From assembly GCA_019314425.1 (NCBI GenBank), contig JAFCZI010000113.1, forward strand, positions 1 to 14,565: 14,565 nucleotides of DNA. The letters are read 5' to 3'. The notes beneath the pieces were generated by a model. The model saw only the letters and a list, made by a program, of their open reading frames with translations. It was not told where the DNA came from and did no database searches. The translations under genes were made by a program, and so were the position numbers. Source of the DNA: Deltaproteobacteria bacterium (GTDB taxonomy: Bacteria > Desulfobacterota > DSM-4660 > Desulfatiglandales > Desulfatiglandaceae). Of this stretch, positions 7,128-14,565 are shown one piece after another; within the stretch, counting starts at the first letter, position 1, and each line of letters begins with the position of its first letter.

Positions 7128-7586
7128 TCAGGTGACCTTCAGACCCTGAACGTCGAGCATGTCGGTGAGCCGTTTAAGGGTCAAAGCGATCTCGTCGATT
7201 GCTTTAGGAGAGAGGCTGTTGAGTCCGTCAACAATTTTTTGCTGAATAGGCGGAGGGGCGTTTTCCGCGAGGGCTTCGCCGGCTTTCGTCAATTCCACGG
7301 TCACCACCCGGCGATCCGGCGATATGCGTAATCGTTTCACAAGATCTTTATTTTCCAGCCGGTCTATAATCCCGGTCACCGTACTGGAATTGACCATCAC
7401 ATGTTTCGCAATCTGAGAGGGAGAAAGCGGGCCGTTTTCATGAAGGGCGTAAATCTTGTTTAATTCCTTTGTGTAATGCTCCCCCGCCTGCATCAATCGG
7501 CGAATGGCGTAAACAATCTCCTTCGTTCGCATGGCATGATAGTCTTGGGATATTTCAGACAGCGTATCTTCACAGGTTTCAGGCAT
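7128..7586 (-). CDS. MarR-family transcriptional regulator
   Basis: The 152-residue protein has the MarR winged helix-turn-helix layout. An N-terminal helical dimerisation region comes first. The recognition segment LSPSQIAKHVMVNSSTVTGI lies roughly at residues 54-73, followed by DRLENKDLVKR, then the wing with the conserved SPDRRVVTVELTKAG pattern and C-terminal dimer helices. GAGGA lies 7 nt before the ATG. MarR proteins usually repress neighbouring genes and release DNA on binding a small ligand. This one lies between the divergent betaine-type transporter and the methyltransferase operon, and palindromes overlap the operon promoter downstream. Regulation of one or both units by a methylated amine or pathway product is a reasonable inference. 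Transcription could also continue from this gene into the operon, since only weak hairpins precede the T-tract near 7103-7109. Confidence 0.92.
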   Translation of the reverse strand: MPETCEDTLSEISQDYHAMRTKEIVYAIRRLMQAGEHYTKELNKIYALHENGPLSPSQIAKHVMVNSSTVTGIIDRLENKDLVKRLRISPDRRVVTVELTKAGEALAENAPPPIQQKIVDGLNSLSPKAIDEIALTLKRLTDMLDVQGLKVT

Positions 7587-7684
7587 AATCAGTTCCTCGA
7601 ACGTATGAAATTTTCCAACATATTAACATAAGGGGTAAATTTCGAGCAATAAGATAATGTGCATTGATTTTGAAAAGGTAAGGC

Positions 7685-8443
7685 ATGATACAATTAAAGC
7701 AAGTTTCCAAGTCGTTTGATGAAGGCTGTACCTATGCTGTAAAAGACCTCTCTTTAAGGGTCAATACAGGTGAGACGCTCGTACTGCTGGGATCGTCCGG
7801 TTGCGGCAAAACCACTACCCTTAAGATGATTAACCGGCTCATTGAACCGACTGAAGGGTGTATCGAAGTGGGTGGCGAGGATATCCTGAAACAGGACCCG
7901 GTTGTGCTACGGCGGCGGATCGGCTATGTTTTCCAAGGGATCGGGCTTTTCCCGCACATGACCGTTGAACAAAACGTGGGGTTGGTGCCGCAGATTTCAG
8001 GGGAACCCATTGAAAAAAGAAATGCGAATGCTCACCAACTCCTGGAAATGGTAGGACTCCATCCCGAAACGTTTGCCAACCGGTTTCCGGCCGAACTCTC
8101 CGGTGGTCAGCAGCAACGGGTAGGCGTCGCCCGCGCACTGGCAGCTGATCCGGACTATCTGCTCATGGATGAGCCGTTCGGCGCCCTCGATGCGCTGAGT
8201 CGTGAGTTGCTACAGCAGGAATTGCTGGATTTAAAAAAGAAATTGGAAAAGACCATTGTTTTTGTGACCCATGATATTTTTGAAGCGCTTCTGCTGAGCG
8301 ATCGCATTGCAATCCTGCATCAGGGCCGGCTGGAACAGGTCGGGACGAAAAAGGATATCCTGTCGGCGCCTGCAACCCCGTTTGTAAAGGATCTTTTTTC
8401 AAAACCCGCCAGGCAGTTGGCTGATTTTCAGGAAATGACGTGA
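7685..8443 (+). CDS. Osmoprotectant/betaine-type ABC transporter ATP-binding protein
   Basis: This 252-residue ABC ATPase has Walker [10 protein letters not shown] (from residue 36), Q-loop Gln84 (VFQ), signature [16 protein letters not shown] (from 138), Walker [13 protein letters not shown] and switch His196 (FVTHD). The strand [21 protein letters not shown] and overall pattern match the OpuC/OsmV/ProV branch, which powers uptake of glycine betaine, choline and similar compounds. The C-terminal CBS domains of long members are absent, so it is a short form of the OsmV kind. An AAGG-type ribosome site precedes the ATG. Its stop overlaps the permease start (TGATG), which indicates translational coupling. 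It is divergent from the MarR gene, with about 100 bp between them that hold no convincing promoter to my eye. Substrate assignment within quaternary amines is not possible. Confidence 0.9.
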   Translation: MIQLKQVSKSFDEGCTYAVKDLSLRVNTGETLVLLGSSGCGKTTTLKMINRLIEPTEGCIEVGGEDILKQDPVVLRRRIGYVFQGIGLFPHMTVEQNVGLVPQISGEPIEKRNANAHQLLEMVGLHPETFANRFPAELSGGQQQRVGVARALAADPDYLLMDEPFGALDALSRELLQQELLDLKKKLEKTIVFVTHDIFEALLLSDRIAILHQGRLEQVGTKKDILSAPATPFVKDLFSKPARQLADFQEMT

Positions 8444-9363
8444 TGGCATCCCAATCTCTGGCCGCTTTTGTCTCCGAACGTTTACCCGAACTCTGGTTTC
8501 GAACCGGCGAGCATCTCATGCTCACCGGATCTTCTTCCGGTGCGGCCATGCTGATCGGGATACCGCTCGGAATGCTTCTGTACCGTAAACGCTGGTTTCG
8601 CAATCCCGCCATGGGCACCATCAGCATCCTTCAGACCATTCCCAGTCTGGCCATGCTGGCCTTCCTCCTGGCGCTTCTCCACAAAATCGGGGCTTTGCCG
8701 GCCATCATCGCCTTAACCCTTTATGCGCTCCTTCCCATCGTCCGCAATACGCTCACCGGACTGGAAGGGGTATCCGCCCAGGTGATGGAGGCCGCAAGGG
8801 GCATCGGGATGACAGAGGGCCAGCAACTGAGAATGGTTCGAATACCCCTGGCGGCACCGGTCATTGTTGCCGGGATTCGAACCGCAGTGGTTGTGGGCGT
8901 GGGGATTGCAACCCTTTCGGCCTTTATCGGCGCCGGGGGCCTGGGGCAGTTTATTAACCGCGGTCTTGCGCTTTCCAACACAAGGCTCATTCTTTTGGGT
9001 GCTATCCCTGCTGCCTTGCTGGCCCTCCTTTTGGACTTCACCATCGGGGCCTTTTTGTGGGGGGCTGCACCTGAAAGAAAACGAAAGGGGGGATCAGCGC
9101 AAAATTTCTTGAGGGCAGCAGCACTGGGGATGCCTGTCCTGTTGGTTATTACCGGTATATTGGCCTACTTTAGCAATCCCTATGCACAAAGCGGGCGAAT
9201 AGCAGCGGACGACCTTAATGCCCGCACGGTGGTCATCGGGACAAAGAATTTTACGGAACAACTGATTCTGGGTGAGCTGATGGCCCAAATGATTGAGGCC
9301 CGGACATTATTGAAAGTAGAACGGCGCTTCAATCTCGGCGGTACCATAAATCCAGTGGGTTGA
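8443..9363 (+). CDS. ABC transporter permease fused to a truncated substrate-binding domain (OpuC/ProWX-like)
   Basis: Residues 1-215 form a binding-protein-dependent permease of the ProW/OpuCB type, with several membrane helices and the EAA loop ([24 protein letters not shown], about residues 114-137) that docks on the ATPase. An extra membrane segment (about 224-240, [15 protein letters not shown]) then leads to the start of an OpuAC/OsmX-type binding domain: [21 protein letters not shown]. In related fusion proteins (about 500 residues) this domain continues for some 230 more residues. Here it ends at [11 protein letters not shown] and a stop, total 306 residues. The other two frames after GGT close quickly, so this is loss of sequence, not a simple frameshift. 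The preferred start is ATG 8443, which overlaps the ATPase stop; GTG 8440 is also in frame. The importer probably cannot capture substrate unless another binding protein serves it. Confidence 0.85.
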   Translation: MASQSLAAFVSERLPELWFRTGEHLMLTGSSSGAAMLIGIPLGMLLYRKRWFRNPAMGTISILQTIPSLAMLAFLLALLHKIGALPAIIALTLYALLPIVRNTLTGLEGVSAQVMEAARGIGMTEGQQLRMVRIPLAAPVIVAGIRTAVVVGVGIATLSAFIGAGGLGQFINRGLALSNTRLILLGAIPAALLALLLDFTIGAFLWGAAPERKRKGGSAQNFLRAAALGMPVLLVITGILAYFSNPYAQSGRIAADDLNARTVVIGTKNFTEQLILGELMAQMIEARTLLKVERRFNLGGTINPVG

Positions 9364-9521
9364 TTTAGTAAACAGGGATTCCGGGAGAGAGAAAGCGGAA
9401 GCGTTTCGTGAATCGCGAGAAGAGAGTTGATCTGCTCAGCGCTTACGTTGTATATTCTGTCTAACGCCTTAGAAACAGGCAAACCCCTTGAAGATTGCCC
9501 CTGATCAGGAGACGGAAAAGA

Positions 9522-10331
9522 ATGAAAAGCATTGATCGACTTGTTGAAATCATTCAGGAAATTTCTTCCGGGGAATACTCAAATGATATTATGGGGCTGA
9601 CTTGCGCTGATCAGCCGGAGATGGTGCAAACCATTGCGGAGGCCATGGGCTTGATGATGGTCAAGGTGGAGGCGAGGGAGTACCGACTCGAATTGATGGT
9701 TGAGAAGCTGAAAGCATTAAACGAAAAGATCAAGCGGAATACCATTCAGGCGGTGTCGACCATGGCCCATGCGCTGGCCGCGCGTGATGCCTACACGGAA
9801 GGACATGCCGCGCGGGTAGCGGATGTGGCCTGTAAAATAGCCAGGCAAATGGGGCTGACGGAAGAAGAAATAGAGTTTGTTCGATTGGGCGGCATTCTGC
9901 ACGACATCGGAAAAATAGGATTTCCAGATCGTCTTTTCGAGGCCCATGCACAAAAAAATCCGTCAGACCTGGTCAAACAGATCACCCGGCACCCGAGCAC
10001 TGGGGCAAAGATCTTGGAAGACCTCGACTTCCTGGGTCCGGCGCTTGAGTATGTTCATTGTCACCACGAACGACCCGACGGCAAGGGATACCCCCGCCAT
10101 CTCAAGGCCGAACAGATTCCCCTGGGCGCCAGAATCCTGGCGGTTGCAGATGCCTTTGACGCCATGACAACCGACCGGCCCTATCAAAAAGGCAAGCCCC
10201 CTGAAGTCGCCTTGGATATTTTGAAAAAGAGCGCCGGGGAAAAGTGGGATGACCGGTGTGTTTCAGCCTTTGATGCGGTTTTGAACGGAGCAAAATCAGA
10301 ATCAGAGGCTGACGAACACCAGAATAGCTAG
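9522..10331 (+). CDS. HD-GYP domain protein (probable cyclic-di-GMP phosphodiesterase)
   Basis: The 269-residue protein has an N-terminal helical segment (1-75, likely coiled coil near 48-72) with no recognised sensor or receiver domain. An HD-GYP domain follows: GHAARVA, the metal pair in HDIGK (127-131), HCHHERPDGKGYP with HHE at 181-183 and GYP at 189-191, and ADAFDAMTTDRPY. HD-GYP enzymes hydrolyse cyclic-di-GMP; the GYP signature is intact, so activity is plausible. The frame opens at a TTG at 9495, but AGGAG lies 10 nt before the ATG at 9522, which gives MKSIDRLVEI. It follows the truncated transporter gene after 158 nt of sequence in which I recognise nothing; the lost part of the binding domain would be expected there. 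Without a sensor domain it may rely on protein partners (inference). Confidence 0.9.
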   Translation: MKSIDRLVEIIQEISSGEYSNDIMGLTCADQPEMVQTIAEAMGLMMVKVEAREYRLELMVEKLKALNEKIKRNTIQAVSTMAHALAARDAYTEGHAARVADVACKIARQMGLTEEEIEFVRLGGILHDIGKIGFPDRLFEAHAQKNPSDLVKQITRHPSTGAKILEDLDFLGPALEYVHCHHERPDGKGYPRHLKAEQIPLGARILAVADAFDAMTTDRPYQKGKPPEVALDILKKSAGEKWDDRCVSAFDAVLNGAKSESEADEHQNS

Positions 10332-10354
10332 TGTCCTTCCACGAATGAGAAAAC

Positions 10355-10450
10355 TTGTTCGAGTTCAAGGAAGGCGATAATTGTAACTGCAGGAATACAT
10401 TTTAGTATTTCGAGGATTACAATTTGAGACTGACGCCGAAATCGGGCAAA
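10355..10450 (+). repeat. Left arm of a ~95-bp inverted repeat
   Basis: This 96-bp stretch matches the reverse complement of 10795-10889 with 13 mismatches and one single-base gap, about 85% identity. Perfect blocks include GTTCGAGTTCAAGGAAGGCG, TATTTCGAGGATTA and ATCGGGCAAA. It lies 23 nt after the HD-GYP stop and 25 nt from the stop of the cysteine-rich gene. It is probably one copy of a dispersed genomic repeat. Confidence 0.85.
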
Positions 10451-10475
10451 TTGGCCATTTGTGGATGGGCACTGA

Positions 10476-10754
10476 CTAGTGGCTACCCCGCTTTGAAGCC
10501 TTGATGGGGTTAATTTTTGCAGCGCCTTTTGCGGCTTCCACTTTAAGGTGGGTTGCCATGGCGCAATTGCCGATACGCCATTTGGCGGAAGGATCCGGGA
10601 ATACCATGCAGTATTCACCATCGGTATAATTTATTACTCTTTGACAGCCAGCACACCCTTCAACAATTTTGTGACATGCACCGCCGTTAAATCCACACCC
10701 TTTTTTAGTCATGAAAGAACAATCCTGACCGTCTTTTACTGTTGTACAAACCAT
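10476..10754 (-). CDS. PxxKW-type cysteine-rich small protein
   Basis: The 92-residue protein has eight cysteines in its first 64 residues (3, 12, 20, 27, 34, 37, 49, 64) and the segment FPDPSAKWRIGNC, with Pro55-x-x-Lys58-Trp59. This matches the PxxKW family of cysteine-rich proteins that I recall from deltaproteobacteria. The function is unknown; the cysteine spacing suggests metal binding or an iron-sulfur cluster (inference). The frame is open upstream to a TTG at 10784, but AGAGGA lies 10 nt before the ATG at 10754, and family members begin like MVCTTVKDG. The C-terminus is basic (KASKRGSH). The gene lies inside a ~535-bp inverted-repeat structure and runs against the HD-GYP gene. No terminator is visible after it. 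Confidence 0.8.
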   Translation of the reverse strand: MVCTTVKDGQDCSFMTKKGCGFNGGACHKIVEGCAGCQRVINYTDGEYCMVFPDPSAKWRIGNCAMATHLKVEAAKGAAKINPIKASKRGSH

Positions 10755-10794
10755 TTTAATCACATCCTCTTGAGCCAGTTTCAAAACGCCCCCT

Positions 10795-10889
10795 TTTGCC
10801 CGATCTCTGCGTCAAACTCAAACTTTAATCCTCGAAATATCCAACATATTCCTGCGGTTAAAATTTTCGCCTTCCTTGAACTCGAACAA
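10795..10889 (-). repeat. Right arm of a ~95-bp inverted repeat
   Basis: This is the partner of 10355-10450 in opposite orientation. It ends about 40 nt before the start codon of the cysteine-rich gene, so it may include part of that gene's promoter region. From here to about 11000 the DNA is AT-rich, and I see no gene. Confidence 0.85.
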
Positions 10890-11000
10890 AATTGAACATT
10901 TTGAAATTGGCTCTCTTCAATATTTTCTTAAACCCGAACTTATGCTTTATGAAACCTCAATTGTCAAGCAAAATAGACATGAAGTTTTGAATTTCAAGGA

Positions 11001-11040
11001 AAAAAATAAATGTAGAGGCACGGTGCACCGTGCCCCTACA
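11001..11040 (-). terminator. Strong intrinsic terminator of the hisS-aspS operon
   Basis: Positions 11011-11040 form a 30-base palindrome: arm TGTAGAGGCACGGTG and its complement, with one mismatch that becomes a G-U pair in the minus-strand transcript. It is followed on the minus strand by TTTATTTTTT. The aspS stop codon TAG lies inside the stem, so the hairpin starts before translation ends. Confidence 0.85.
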
Positions 11041-12844
11041 GGTTGATGTTGAGCCCCAGTTCTTTCAGTTGACCCGGGTCCACCCTGGACGGCGCTTCCG
11101 TAAGGGGGCAGGTGCCACTGGTGGTTTTGGGAAATGCGATGATTTCCCGGATGGAACTAACCCCGGTCATAATGGCCACAAGGCGATCAAACCCCAGTGC
11201 CATGCCGCCATGGGGGGGTGCGCCATGTTTCAAGGCATCGATCAGAAACCCAAATTTTGATCGGGCTTCTTCCGATGAAATGCCCAATGCCTCGAAAACG
11301 GCCTCCTGGGTTGCCGCATTGTGAATCCTGATGCTGCCGCCGCCGATTTCCGATCCGTTCAAAACCAGATCATACGCCCTGCCCCTGACTTTCCCCGGGT
11401 GTTCCAGAAGTAATGCCAGGTCTTCCTCCACGGGGGCCGTAAACGGGTGATGGACCGCCACAAACCGGCCATCGGCCTCATCATATTCCAACAGCGGGAA
11501 ATCCGTCACCCAGACGAAGGCGTATTCCCCTTCCTTTATCAAGCCCTCTCGCCGGGCCATTTCCAGACGGAGCGCGCCCAAGGCCGCGTTGGCAATGGCG
11601 GGTTGATCCGCCACCATCAGGATCAGGTCTCCCGGAACAGCATCAAGACGCCCATTGAGGGAGAGCCTCGCTTCATCGCTAAAAAATTTCGCCAGGGGGG
11701 ATTGCCACTTGTCCTCCGCGACTTTGATCCACGCCAGGCCTTTGGCCCCGTTGGCGGTGGCCATCAGGGATATTTCGTCCAGCGCCTTTCTCGAGTAGTC
11801 AGCGGCCGCGTTCTTCACGCAAATGGCCTTAACCATGCCACCTGCGGCAACAACGCCCTTAAAAACCTTGAAATCCGATTGTTCCGCGATATCGGTGATG
11901 TTTTTAAGTTCCATGGCAAACCGCAAATCCGGTCGATCCGTACCAAAGCGATCCATGGCATCCTGATAGGTCAGATGGGGGATGGGGGCCGGGATTTCTC
12001 GGCCCATTATCTTGCTGAAAAGCGCACCCATCATGCCTTCAAAAATATCCATGACGGTTTTTTCGTCAACAAACGCCATTTCCAGGTCCACCTGGGTGAA
12101 CTCCGGTTGCCGGTCCGCCCTGAGATCCTCGTCCCTGAAACATCTGACCACCTGATAATACCGATCGAACCCCGCTATCATCAGCAGCTGTTTGAAGAGC
12201 TGGGGGGATTGGGGAAGGGCGTAAAACATGCCGCGATTGATTCTGCTGGGCACCAGGTAATCCCTTGCGCCTTCAGGGGTGCTCTTGGTGAGAACAGGCG
12301 TTTCCACTTCGATGAAATCCCGTTCGTCCAAATAGGCTCTGATGAAGGAGGCGATGGCATGACGTTTTCGGAAATTCTCAAAAATCTGCGGCCTGCGAAG
12401 TTCCAAATAACGGTATTTCAACCGAAGGCTTTCAGATGCATCCACGGCCCCATCCACCTGGAACGGGGGTGTTTCAGTCTGATTGAGGAGCTTCACCTCT
12501 TCTGCTTTTATTTCGATTTCCCCGGTGGGGAGATCTCGATTTTCCTGGCCTTCGAGTCTGGGAACCACCGTGCCTTTGACAGCCAGAACCCACTCATTGC
12601 GCAGAACATGGGCCCTTTCATGGGCGGTGGCATTAACCTGGGGGTCAAAAACCACCTGGGTAATCCCTTCCCTGTCCCTCAAATCGATGAAAATGAGGTT
12701 TCCAAGGTCGCGTCTTCTGTTCACCCACCCCATCAGGATGACTTCCTGGCCCACATGCTGCTGCCTGAGGGTTCCGCAGTTGTGGGTTCGTTTCCATTCC
12801 CCCAGCGAATCAATGGTTATGGTCTCGTTCTGTTTGTCTTTCAT
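11036..12844 (-). CDS. aspS: Aspartyl-tRNA synthetase
   Basis: This class II synthetase has 602 residues, the bacterial length with the inserted GAD domain. The N-terminal anticodon-binding OB fold reads GWVNRRRDLGNLIFIDLRDREGI. The catalytic core has ATPEGARDYLVPSR-like (here STPEGARDYL), ALPQSPQLFKQLLM, motif 2 FRDEDLRADRQPEFTQ and motif 3 MALGFDRLVAI. It charges tRNA-Asp with aspartate. Leu47 in RRRDLG matches the Leu of the tRNA-Asp-specific E. coli enzyme, where non-discriminating forms carry His, so a discriminating enzyme is likely (inference). The start codon overlaps the hisS stop (ATGA), indicating translational coupling. A strong terminator follows directly. Confidence 0.97.
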   Translation of the reverse strand: MKDKQNETITIDSLGEWKRTHNCGTLRQQHVGQEVILMGWVNRRRDLGNLIFIDLRDREGITQVVFDPQVNATAHERAHVLRNEWVLAVKGTVVPRLEGQENRDLPTGEIEIKAEEVKLLNQTETPPFQVDGAVDASESLRLKYRYLELRRPQIFENFRKRHAIASFIRAYLDERDFIEVETPVLTKSTPEGARDYLVPSRINRGMFYALPQSPQLFKQLLMIAGFDRYYQVVRCFRDEDLRADRQPEFTQVDLEMAFVDEKTVMDIFEGMMGALFSKIMGREIPAPIPHLTYQDAMDRFGTDRPDLRFAMELKNITDIAEQSDFKVFKGVVAAGGMVKAICVKNAAADYSRKALDEISLMATANGAKGLAWIKVAEDKWQSPLAKFFSDEARLSLNGRLDAVPGDLILMVADQPAIANAALGALRLEMARREGLIKEGEYAFVWVTDFPLLEYDEADGRFVAVHHPFTAPVEEDLALLLEHPGKVRGRAYDLVLNGSEIGGGSIRIHNAATQEAVFEALGISSEEARSKFGFLIDALKHGAPPHGGMALGFDRLVAIMTGVSSIREIIAFPKTTSGTCPLTEAPSRVDPGQLKELGLNINL

Positions 12845-14100
12845 TTTTTAAGAATATCCTTTAGGGTCAGTACCAGATTGTCAAAATCGATCTCCCGTTG
12901 TTCCCGGGTGTTCATGTTCCGCAGAATCGCTTTTTGGGTCCGGAACTCGTCGTCTCCGACCATCAGGACGCTTTGGGCGCCCAACCGACCCGCTTTCTTC
13001 ATTTGCGATTTAAGGCCTTTTCCCCCGTAATCCAGCTCCACCCAGAGTCCCAGTTTTCTTAATGCCGTCATCCATTGAAACGTCAATTGATCAACGTTTT
13101 CGCCCAGGGCGGCAATAAAAAGATCGGGTTTCAAGAGTTCCATCGGCGCTGACGCTTCCAGGAGCGCGACCACTCTTTCAATGCCCACGGCAAACCCGAT
13201 GGCGGGGTGGTCAGGACCGCCCAGCGTTTTGACCAGGCCATCGTATCGCCCCCCCCCGGCGACGGCATTCTGGGCGCCCAGGTGCTCGGTCTGAATTTCG
13301 AATGTGGTTCGGTTGTAATAATCAAGCCCCCGGACCAGCTGGTCGTTCACCTCGAAGGAGATGTTTAACGCATCAAGGGTGGCTTTGAGTGATCCAAAAT
13401 GGTCCCGGCAGTCCCGGCAGAGAAAGGCGGGTATGGCGGGTGCGTCCCGAACGATGGTGCGGCAGGTTTCCACTTTGCAATCAAACACCCGCAACGGGTT
13501 TAACTGGGCCCTTTTTTGACAATCGGCGCAAAGGGATGAGGTCTTTTCGGCCAGATAGCTTTTCAGCTTTTCTTTAAAGCCCGGCTGACAATCGGGGCAT
13601 CCCAGGGAATTGACTTGCAGGGTGAGGTCCCGCAACCCCATTGTCTCAAAAAGATACATCGCCAGGCTGATTATTTCGGCATCGCTTTTGGGACCCGGAT
13701 CGCCGAAAAGTTCAACATCAATCTGATGAAACTGCCGAAAGCGGCCCTTTTGAGGCCGTTCATGCCTGAACATGGGCCCCATGGCATATAATTTCTGTAT
13801 GGGATAATTCTGGTACAACCGGTGTTGAATATAGGCCCTGACCACAGACGCGGTGGCCTCCGGCCTCATGGTCAGCCCCCGTCCCTTGATATCTTCAAAG
13901 GAGTACATCTCCTTTGACACAATATCGGTTTCCTGGCCGATGCCGCGGCTGAAAAGTTGGGTTTTTTCAAGAATGGGGGTCTTGATTTCCTGGTATCCAA
14001 ATGCGGAAAAAAGATCCCGCGCCTTGGCTTCAATTTCCTGCCATCGGGCTGATTCTCCGGGGAGGATATCTTTAAAGCCTTTTAATGTTGTAAATTCCAA
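12841..14100 (-). CDS. hisS: Histidyl-tRNA synthetase
   Basis: This class II synthetase has 419 residues, normal for the bacterial enzyme. It shows the N-terminal LKGFKDILPGE, TMRPEATASVVRAY, motif 2 FRHERPQKGRFRQFHQ, the histidine-specific VRGLDYYNRTTFE and motif 3 AIGFAVGIERV, then the C-terminal anticodon domain. An insertion with repeated cysteine pairs (CPDC, CADC, CKVETC, CRDC) lies between the core halves; such insertions occur in some HisRS lineages and may bind zinc (inference). The start is TTG at 14100, giving (M)EFTTLKGFKDILPGE, with AGGAG 11 nt upstream and no in-frame ATG nearby. It lies 45 nt after a small basic-protein gene and overlaps aspS by 4 nt. Confidence 0.97.
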   Translation of the reverse strand: MEFTTLKGFKDILPGESARWQEIEAKARDLFSAFGYQEIKTPILEKTQLFSRGIGQETDIVSKEMYSFEDIKGRGLTMRPEATASVVRAYIQHRLYQNYPIQKLYAMGPMFRHERPQKGRFRQFHQIDVELFGDPGPKSDAEIISLAMYLFETMGLRDLTLQVNSLGCPDCQPGFKEKLKSYLAEKTSSLCADCQKRAQLNPLRVFDCKVETCRTIVRDAPAIPAFLCRDCRDHFGSLKATLDALNISFEVNDQLVRGLDYYNRTTFEIQTEHLGAQNAVAGGGRYDGLVKTLGGPDHPAIGFAVGIERVVALLEASAPMELLKPDLFIAALGENVDQLTFQWMTALRKLGLWVELDYGGKGLKSQMKKAGRLGAQSVLMVGDDEFRTQKAILRNMNTREQREIDFDNLVLTLKDILKK

Positions 14101-14145
14101 TGGATAATGCGCTCCTGTTTCGCTGTAAAAAGGTTCTTCCTTTGA

Positions 14146-14382
14146 TTATTCGATGGTGATTTTTCTGGCCACTTTCTTTTTCCCCGGCATGTCTCTTTTT
14201 TCCAGATTCTTTATTTTTGAATCCAGCAGGGTTTTGACGGCTTTGAGAAGTTCAAGGTGTGACCGGTCCAGGTGTTTTCTGAATTCCGGGGCGTTTTTGG
14301 CCAAATCTTCGAGGCCCCGAAGAAACTTCCCCAAAGAGCATAATGTTTTGGTGCCACCCGCCTCACTTTCCTTTCCGGCCAT
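14146..14382 (-). CDS. Small basic protein of unknown function upstream of hisS
   Basis: This 78-residue protein is not recognised. A helical, charged middle (LGKFLRGLEDLAKNAPEF, then HLELLKAVKTLLDSKIKNLEKR) leads to a strongly basic tail, PGKKKVARKITIE. AGAGGAG lies 6 nt before the ATG, the best ribosome site in this part of the window, so it is very probably translated. No cysteine cluster, membrane segment or signal peptide is present apart from one Cys near residue 15. It starts 19 nt after the stop of the upstream partial gene and precedes hisS in the same operon. A nucleic-acid or ribosome-linked role would suit the charge and neighbours, but this is a guess. Confidence 0.7.
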   Translation of the reverse strand: MAGKESEAGGTKTLCSLGKFLRGLEDLAKNAPEFRKHLDRSHLELLKAVKTLLDSKIKNLEKRDMPGKKKVARKITIE

Positions 14383-14401
14383 AACGAACTCCTCTTATGA
14401 A

Positions 14402-14565
14402 TCAAAAATGGATCAACAAATGCTGCCCTTCAAGAGTGGCCTTGAGCGAGTCCAGCGCCGCAACCTGCCGGGGAAGCATCACGCCCCGTTTGAAGCCGCC
14501 GATGCGAACAATCAGTTCATCAGCGATTTTATGCAGCGCCACTGGTGTATTCTTTCTGACGGGAG
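14402..14565 (-). CDS. C-terminal fragment of an unidentified protein
   Basis: The last 53 residues of a gene that enters from the right edge, ending in LKATLEGQHLLIHF before a TGA. The other two minus-strand frames close within the first 18 codons. Visible segments are VALHKIADELIVRIGGFKRG and VMLPRQVAALDSL. I do not recognise the family. Close spacing to the next gene (19 nt) suggests it is the upstream member of the hisS-aspS operon. Confidence 0.55.
   Translation of the reverse strand, partial: PVRKNTPVALHKIADELIVRIGGFKRGVMLPRQVAALDSLKATLEGQHLLIHF

Noticed and set aside
7071..7136. Terminator after the MarR gene
   Set aside because: GGTCACCTGACC overlaps the stop codon and a T-tract follows, but the stem is short and about 20 bases from the T-tract, so it is not convincing.
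7587..7684. Promoter or operator between the MarR gene and the transporter
   Set aside because: A GATAAT at 7653-7658 resembles a -10 box, but no -35 box stands at a suitable distance, and the TTTGAnnTCAAA motif is absent.
9180..9482. 100-residue minus-strand open frame spanning the transporter truncation point
   Set aside because: It starts at TTG, half of it is antisense to the permease fusion, and I recognise nothing in it. It could hide a remnant brought in by the rearrangement, but the sequence does not support a call.
10548..10895. 115-residue plus-strand open frame
   Set aside because: It is antisense to the cysteine-rich gene and runs through the right inverted repeat, so it is most likely repeat-derived.
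11447..13030. 527-residue open frame on the plus strand
   Set aside because: It lies antisense to aspS and hisS, which have clear family motifs; the frame is a by-product of their codon use.

Overview
The window looks like chromosomal DNA of a deltaproteobacterium, probably a sulfate-reducing-type Desulfobacterota. This is inferred from gene content: a hisS-aspS pair, a PxxKW-type cysteine-rich small protein, non-pyrrolysine MttB-family methyltransferases and an HD-GYP protein of deltaproteobacterial style. No rRNA or other taxonomic marker is present. No tRNA, CRISPR array or transposase was seen.

Region 1 (1-7586, minus strand) is an accessory metabolic operon. Read in the direction of transcription, a MarR-family regulator (7586-7128) is followed by a clear sigma70-type promoter (TTGACA, 17 bp, TATATA; 7070-7042). 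Palindromic TTTGA/TCAAA half-sites lie just downstream of it. Six genes follow: an MttB-family methyltransferase, a glutamine-hydrolysing asparagine synthase, a DAO-family FAD oxidoreductase, a PhnP-like metallo-beta-lactamase-fold hydrolase, a second MttB-family methyltransferase, and a nitrilase-superfamily amidohydrolase that runs off the left edge. No corrinoid protein or reductive activase is visible. The set suggests breakdown or remodelling of a methylated amine or betaine, with an amide-forming step and an amide-breaking step. I do not recognise the pathway, and this is the best candidate here for an undescribed system.

Region 2 (7685-9363, plus strand, divergent from the regulator) encodes an osmoprotectant/betaine-type ABC importer: an ATPase and a permease fused to a substrate-binding domain. 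The binding domain stops after about 40 residues, so the system looks damaged. Its position beside the MarR gene and the methyltransferase operon fits uptake of a quaternary amine.

Region 3 (9522-11010) holds an HD-GYP protein and a small cysteine-rich PxxKW protein on the opposite strand. The small gene is bracketed by two ~95-bp inverted repeats about 85% identical.

Region 4 (11001-14565, minus strand) is a housekeeping operon: an unidentified partial gene, a small basic conserved-looking protein, hisS and aspS. The last two overlap by ATGA, and a strong intrinsic terminator incorporates the aspS stop codon.
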